A DNA stretch of 8,163 nucleotides from Vulcanimicrobiota bacterium. GTDB taxonomy: Bacteria; Vulcanimicrobiota; Vulcanimicrobiia; Vulcanimicrobiales; Vulcanimicrobiaceae. The DNA is taken from positions 2,200 through 10,362 of the forward strand of contig PMFP01000094.1 of the NCBI GenBank assembly GCA_003155175.1. The letters run 5' to 3'. Positions within the stretch are counted from its first letter, which is position 1; each line of letters opens with the position of its first letter. The position numbers and the translations under genes are program-made. This document shows positions 6,483-8,163 of this stretch, piece after piece. Below the pieces are notes generated by a model. That model saw nothing but the letters and a program-made list of their open reading frames with translations, did not search any database and was not told the origin of the DNA.

Positions 6483-7158
6483 GATAGTAGTAACCTCGTT
6501 CCTCGTCCGTCACGATTTTGCCGTTTTCCAGGCGCACGACACGGCGCCGCATGCGGTCCACGACCGCTTGGTTGTGGGTGGCGACGACGATCGTCGTTCC
6601 CTTCATGTTGATCCGTAGGAGCAGTTCCATGATTTCGGTGGTGTTCGTTGGGTCGAGGTTTCCGGTAGGCTCGTCGCAGAGCAAGAGTTTTGGATTGTTG
6701 ACGAGCGCGCGAGCGATCGCCGCGCGCTGCTGCTCGCCGCCGGAGAGTTCGCCCGGATACATCCGGCTCTTGTGCGCGAGCCCGACGAGATCCAGCGTGC
6801 GGGGCACTTGCCGCATCACGTCTCGCGACGACGCACCGGTCACTTGCATCGCGAACGCGACGTTTTCCCATACGGTCTTGTCGGAGAGCAGTTTGAAATC
6901 TTGGAACACGACGCCCAGATGGCGGCGCAGCGCGGGCACGCGCGACCGCTTGAGCGCGTCGACTCGGATGCCGTCGACCGTGATCTCGCCGGCCGTCGGC
7001 TTGGCCTCGCGATAGAGAAGTCGCAGAAGGCTCGACTTACCCGTGCCCGAGTGGCCGACGAGAAAGACGAAATCGCCCTTCCCGATCTCGAGACTAACGT
7101 GGTCGAGGGCGTGTACTCCGTTGGGATACACGAGAGAGACGCCGCGCAAAGAGATCAT
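6448..7158 (-). CDS. ftsE: Cell division ATP-binding protein FtsE
   Basis: 236 residues, close to the usual FtsE length of about 220-230. All ABC ATPase motifs are intact: Walker A Gly-His-Ser-Gly-Thr-Gly-Lys-Ser (35-42), Q-loop Gln86 in Val-Phe-Gln-Asp-Phe-Lys-Leu-Leu, signature Leu-Ser-Gly-Gly-Glu (138-142), Walker B Leu-Leu-Leu-Cys-Asp-Glu-Pro (158-164) with catalytic Glu163, and switch His195. The Phe-Gln-Asp-Phe Q-loop version resembles actinobacterial and other Gram-positive FtsE, whereas E. coli has Phe-Gln-Asp-His. FtsE binds FtsX at the cytoplasmic face and powers hydrolase activation rather than transport. The start is the ATG before Ile-Ser-Leu-Arg-Gly, the normal FtsE N-terminus; an upstream in-frame ATG at 7242 would add 28 atypical residues and run into the divergent gene. 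No Shine-Dalgarno is visible upstream. It is probably the first gene of the cluster. The C-terminal tail after Asn212-Gly-Lys is slightly long and overlaps ftsX. Confidence 0.97.
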   Translation of the reverse strand: MISLRGVSLVYPNGVHALDHVSLEIGKGDFVFLVGHSGTGKSSLLRLLYREAKPTAGEITVDGIRVDALKRSRVPALRRHLGVVFQDFKLLSDKTVWENVAFAMQVTGASSRDVMRQVPRTLDLVGLAHKSRMYPGELSGGEQQRAAIARALVNNPKLLLCDEPTGNLDPTNTTEIMELLLRINMKGTTIVVATHNQAVVDRMRRRVVRLENGKIVTDEERGYYYLGLGQGQVLSG

Positions 7159-7207
7159 CGCTTGAGGAAAGGGTTTTTCCGACGACCGCGACCTATACCT
7201 TCGGGCT
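7159..7207. promoter_or_regulatory. Divergent promoter region between ftsE and acyl-CoA dehydrogenase
   Basis: The 49-nt spacer between two divergent start codons must hold, or overlap, signals for both genes. CCTATACC (7192-7199) gives a TATA core readable on either strand. On the plus strand TACCTT (7196-7201) fits a TANNNT -10 element six bases before the dehydrogenase ATG, the spacing seen with leaderless transcripts; a T-rich stretch (7174-7178) is a weak -35 candidate. On the minus strand TATAGG lies about 35 nt before the ftsE ATG. GGAAA/TTTCC (7166-7170 and 7176-7180) can form a 5-bp hairpin in the ftsE leader. No Shine-Dalgarno is visible for either gene. Promoter assignments are inference. 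Confidence 0.4.
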
Positions 7208-8163
7208 ATGAATTTCGATCTGTCCGAGGAACAGAAGGCCATCCAAGATCTTGCCCGCGACTTCGCGCAGCGCGAGGTCCGGCCGGCTGCCGAGGAGATG
7301 GATCGCGAGGCCGCGTTCCCCTACGGGCTGGTTGCCAAGATGGCGGCGCTGGGTTTTATGGGCCTCCCGTTCCCTGAAGAATACGGCGGAGCGGGCGCCG
7401 ACACGGTCAGCTACGCCCTGGCCGTCATGGAAATCGCGCGTGCCGACGCGTCCACGGGGATTACGATGGCGGCGCACGTCTCGCTGGGCTCCTCACCGTT
7501 CTACCTTTTCGGGACGGAGGAGCAGAAGCAGACGTATCTGGTCCCTCTGGCGCGCGGAGAGCGCCTGTGGGGCTTCGGCCTCACCGAGCCGGGAGCGGGC
7601 AGCGACGCCGGCAACTGCCAGACGAAGGCCGTTCTCGACGGCGACTCATGGGTCATCAACGGGACGAAGGCGTTCATTACGAACGCCGGCACCGACATCA
7701 CCGGTGGAACGACGATCACGGCCGTTACCGGAACGCGGCCGGACGGAAAGCCCGAAATCTCCAACATCATCGTTCCGCAGGATACGCCGGGCTTCTCTCA
7801 CGGCAAGAAGTACCGGAAGATGGGCTGGCGAGCCTCGGACACGCGCGAGCTCGCCTTCGTGGACGCGAGAGTTCCGAAGGAAAACCTGCTGGGTCCCCGC
7901 GGCGCCGGCTACAAACAGTTTCTCAGGACGCTGGACGGCGGCCGCATCTCGGTTGCGGCGCTTTCCGTCGGCTTGGCGATGGGAGCGTACGACGAAGCGC
8001 TCGCTTATGCAAAGGACCGTCATGCGTTCGGCAAGCCGATCAGCTCGTTTCAGGCAATCCAATTCAAACTCGTGGACATGCTCAGCGAGATCGAACACGC
8101 CAAGCTGATGACGCTCAAGGCGGCCTGGGAGAAAGACAACGGACGGGAGTTCGAGCGGACGGC
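7208..8163 (+). CDS. Acyl-CoA dehydrogenase, FAD-dependent (3' truncated by the window)
   Basis: The frame opens at ATG 7208 and runs uninterrupted off the right edge, giving 318 residues of an expected roughly 380. It catalyses alpha,beta-dehydrogenation of an acyl-CoA thioester, passing electrons from FAD to electron-transfer flavoprotein, in fatty-acid or branched-chain amino-acid catabolism in the cytoplasm. The N-terminal helical domain begins Phe-Asp-Leu-Ser-Glu-Glu-Gln. The middle beta domain has the family signature Leu-Thr-Glu-Pro-Gly-Ala-Gly-Ser-Asp (125-133), Trp-Val-Ile-Asn-Gly-Thr-Lys (148-154) and a Met-Gly-Trp-Arg-Ala-Ser-Asp-Thr stretch (205-212). The C-terminal domain starts Gly-Gly-Arg-Ile (244-247) and has Arg-His-Ala-Phe-Gly-Lys-Pro-Ile (271-278), a FAD contact, with Gln282. 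The catalytic base and C-terminal signature lie outside the window. Overall it is closest to the short/medium-chain (butyryl-CoA-type) group, but chain length cannot be fixed. It is divergent from ftsE with no evident functional link. Confidence 0.95.
   Translation, partial: MNFDLSEEQKAIQDLARDFAQREVRPAAEEMDREAAFPYGLVAKMAALGFMGLPFPEEYGGAGADTVSYALAVMEIARADASTGITMAAHVSLGSSPFYLFGTEEQKQTYLVPLARGERLWGFGLTEPGAGSDAGNCQTKAVLDGDSWVINGTKAFITNAGTDITGGTTITAVTGTRPDGKPEISNIIVPQDTPGFSHGKKYRKMGWRASDTRELAFVDARVPKENLLGPRGAGYKQFLRTLDGGRISVAALSVGLAMGAYDEALAYAKDRHAFGKPISSFQAIQFKLVDMLSEIEHAKLMTLKAAWEKDNGREFERT

Noticed and set aside
7156..7242. Longer ftsE starting at the in-frame ATG at 7242
   Set aside because: It would add 28 basic, atypical residues and overlap the divergent dehydrogenase start; the ATG at 7158 gives the standard FtsE N-terminus.
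7251..8108. A 285-codon plus-strand open frame inside the dehydrogenase gene
   Set aside because: It is the shifted frame of the acyl-CoA dehydrogenase, giving an Arg/Ser-rich product with no domain; the dehydrogenase frame carries all family motifs.

Overview
This is a gene-dense, high-GC bacterial chromosomal window (roughly 60% GC by eye) with eight protein genes. I saw no RNA gene, insertion sequence, phage gene or CRISPR array. Gene content and the ftsEX / coiled-coil M23 / S41 order fit a free-living bacterium outside the Proteobacteria. A lineage such as Eremiobacterota (WPS-2) or a relative is my guess from general sequence style; no marker here proves it.

Layout: (1) 2-562, plus strand: the 3' end of a multipass membrane protein resembling a GT87/DUF2029-type glycosyltransferase, cut by the left edge. 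(2) 566-7158, minus strand: a tightly packed six-gene cluster. Read 5' to 3' it is ftsE (ABC ATPase), ftsX (membrane subunit), a response regulator fused to a GGDEF-type domain, an EnvC/PcsB-like coiled-coil M23 peptidase, and two tandem S41 (CtpA-type) proteases. Junctions are a 35-nt overlap (ftsE/ftsX), a 9-nt gap, an ATGA overlap, an 80-nt gap and a 6-nt gap, so most or all of it is probably one transcription unit. (3) 7208-8163, plus strand: an acyl-CoA dehydrogenase divergent from ftsE across a 49-nt spacer and cut by the right edge.

How the genes probably work together: FtsEX is an ATP-driven transmembrane switch that controls a periplasmic or extracellular peptidoglycan hydrolase through that hydrolase's coiled coil. 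The M23 protein has both the coiled coil and an intact zinc site, so it is likely the enzyme FtsEX activates. The two S41 proteases would act in the same compartment and could process or remove the hydrolase. The unusual member is the receiver-GGDEF regulator, translationally locked between ftsX and the hydrolase gene. It suggests that a phosphorelay and/or cyclic-di-GMP-type signal is tied to cell-wall cleavage in this organism.

Most of the window is recognisable core biology. I did not find a clearly new system. The points most worth following are the regulator inside the ftsEX-hydrolase cluster, its GGDDF variant, and the paired S41 proteases that share an N-terminal insertion.
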